NCBI GenBank assembly: GCA_965228215.1 | Contig: OZ245800.1 | Span: 2,542,001 to 2,606,000, forward strand | DNA: 64,000 nucleotides | Origin: Maricaulis sp965228215 | Lineage (GTDB): Bacteria; Pseudomonadota; Alphaproteobacteria; Caulobacterales; Maricaulaceae | Direction: 5' to 3' | The notes under the pieces: model-generated | The model's input: only the letters and a program-made list of their open reading frames with translations | What the model was told of the DNA's origin: nothing | The model's database searches: none | Shown: piece after piece, positions 63,123 to 64,000 of the stretch | Layout: each line of letters starts with the position of its first letter | Numbering within the stretch: position 1 is the stretch's first letter | Program-made: the position numbers and the translations under genes

Positions 63123-64000
63123 ATGCAGTTCAAGGGGATTTCAGCGCTGATTCTGGGCGTCTGGCTGGCGATTTCGCCAGCAATGGCCGACCAGGAAGTC
63201 CGCAATGTCCGTTTCGGTGTAGACGGCGAGCGTACGCGCGTGGTCATCGAGACCTCCGAACCGGCCGATTTTCGTGCTTTCACGCTGGATGGCCTGTCCG
63301 ACCGCCTGGTCGTCGACCTGCCGGAGACGGGCTGGGCCGTCAGCGGCCTGGAAACCGGTGAGGGTGTCGGTCATGGCCTGGTCGATGAATTCCGCTTCTT
63401 CTCCAGTTCTTCCAACCAGTCGCGCGTGGTGTTCGAGCTTGAACATCCGGCCGTGATCACCGCGCAGTTTGCGCTGGCTCCGGCACAGACCGGCGGCAAT
63501 CACCGCCTGGTCATCGACATGCAGCGCGCTGCTGAGGACCAGTTCCGGTCCGCGTCGGGCTTCGAGCCGGCCGGGTCCAGCCTCGATTCGCTGATCGCCG
63601 AACGTGTCGACGCCGTCTACACGCCGCCGCAACGCGCCCGCCGCGTCATCGTGATCGACGCCGGTCATGGCGGCCGTGATCCCGGTGCCGTGGCCCGTTC
63701 CGGTGTTCGCGAGAAAGATATTACGCTGGCCGCCGCCCGCGAGCTGCGTCGCCAGCTCGAGGCCACCGGCCGTTATGACGTGTTCATGACCCGCGAGGGT
63801 GACACCTATCCCGAATGGGAAGACCGGGTCGGCGTCATGCGCGACGTACAGGCAGACCTTTTCCTGTCCCTGCATGCCGACGCTGCCAGCAATTCCGGCG
63901 CCCGAGGTGCAGCGGTCTACACGCTGAATGACCGCGCCGAGAACCGCGCCCGTGCCCGCGCCCGCCGCGATGCCAATCATTCGCGCCAGGCCGAGGTCAA
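63123..64000 (+). CDS. amiC: N-acetylmuramoyl-L-alanine amidase with AMIN domain (3' partial)
   Basis: A periplasmic cell-wall amidase that cuts the bond between MurNAc and the stem peptide at division. A signal peptide (1-21, ending SPAMA) is followed by an AMIN domain (about 25-130), which directs the enzyme to the septum, and then Amidase_3 with the first zinc ligands in VIVIDAGHGGRDPGA and the second region FLSLHADAAS. The gene runs off the window after 292 codons, before the catalytic Glu. In Caulobacter the same order rne-amiC is followed by a penicillin-binding protein. Confidence 0.93.
   Translation, partial: MQFKGISALILGVWLAISPAMADQEVRNVRFGVDGERTRVVIETSEPADFRAFTLDGLSDRLVVDLPETGWAVSGLETGEGVGHGLVDEFRFFSSSSNQSRVVFELEHPAVITAQFALAPAQTGGNHRLVIDMQRAAEDQFRSASGFEPAGSSLDSLIAERVDAVYTPPQRARRVIVIDAGHGGRDPGAVARSGVREKDITLAAARELRRQLEATGRYDVFMTREGDTYPEWEDRVGVMRDVQADLFLSLHADAASNSGARGAAVYTLNDRAENRARARARRDANHSRQAEV

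Overview
The window is about 64 kb of GC-rich, gene-dense DNA from an alphaproteobacterium. The cell-cycle genes divK and pleD side by side, hdaA, a class Ia-like RNase E with a C-terminal GWW motif, and the orders purM-hdaA-ppk, aat-accC-accB-aroQ, topA-rnr, clpS-clpA and rne-amidase all point to the Caulobacterales/Maricaulales group. A Maricaulis- or Oceanicaulis-like member of the Hyphomonadaceae/Maricaulaceae is the best guess; this is inferred from gene content and order, not from any search. Composition looks even throughout. I see no phage, transposon, integron, CRISPR array, rRNA or tRNA gene, so this is core chromosome.

Layout. 1-4.5 kb: a LysE exporter cut by the window edge, an S41 peptidase, a membrane-anchored winged-helix/TPR regulator and an adenine deaminase. 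4.5-12.3 kb: arfB, purN and purM on the minus strand facing away from a tightly coupled plus-strand run DUF2066-hdaA-ppk-ppx, which links DnaA inactivation with polyphosphate metabolism. 12.3-18.5 kb: rnd, then a compact lipid-remodelling operon (TetR regulator, two tandem PlsC-type acyltransferases, an LplT-like exporter) preceded by two palindromic operator-like sites, then a DUF6445 gene and a GNAT. 18.7-24.5 kb: aspS, two secreted pentapeptide-repeat proteins with CxxC motifs, and a membrane TolB-like/TPR protein facing away from them. 24.5-27.5 kb: a large NrdJ (B12-dependent ribonucleotide reductase) homologue that has lost every catalytic motif but keeps the C-terminal domain. This is the most unusual gene in the window.

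27.6-34.9 kb: an NDUFA12 homologue, DUF2155, aat, accC, accB, aroQ, thiS-thiG, a DsbA-like protein, an SDR and a RidA protein, with a REP-like palindrome in which each arm carries compensatory base pairs. 35-40.2 kb: a hydrolase, dinB with a zinc ribbon, a ROK sugar kinase, divK-pleD and rpmG. 40.3-48.9 kb: a minus-strand run dac-topA-rnr-nudix-hypothetical-MFS. 49-54.9 kb: a phasin with a histone-H1-like N-terminal tail, clpS-clpA, a small secreted protein between near-identical terminators, an XRE regulator and DUF2855. 55-64 kb: recQ, a HIT protein, a DUF482 protein, a BepA-like M48 protease, rne with a long leader, and the start of a cell-wall amidase.

Many genes overlap by 4 bp (ATGA) within operons. 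At two convergent ends (ppx/rnd and recQ/HIT) the two stop codons share one CTAG.
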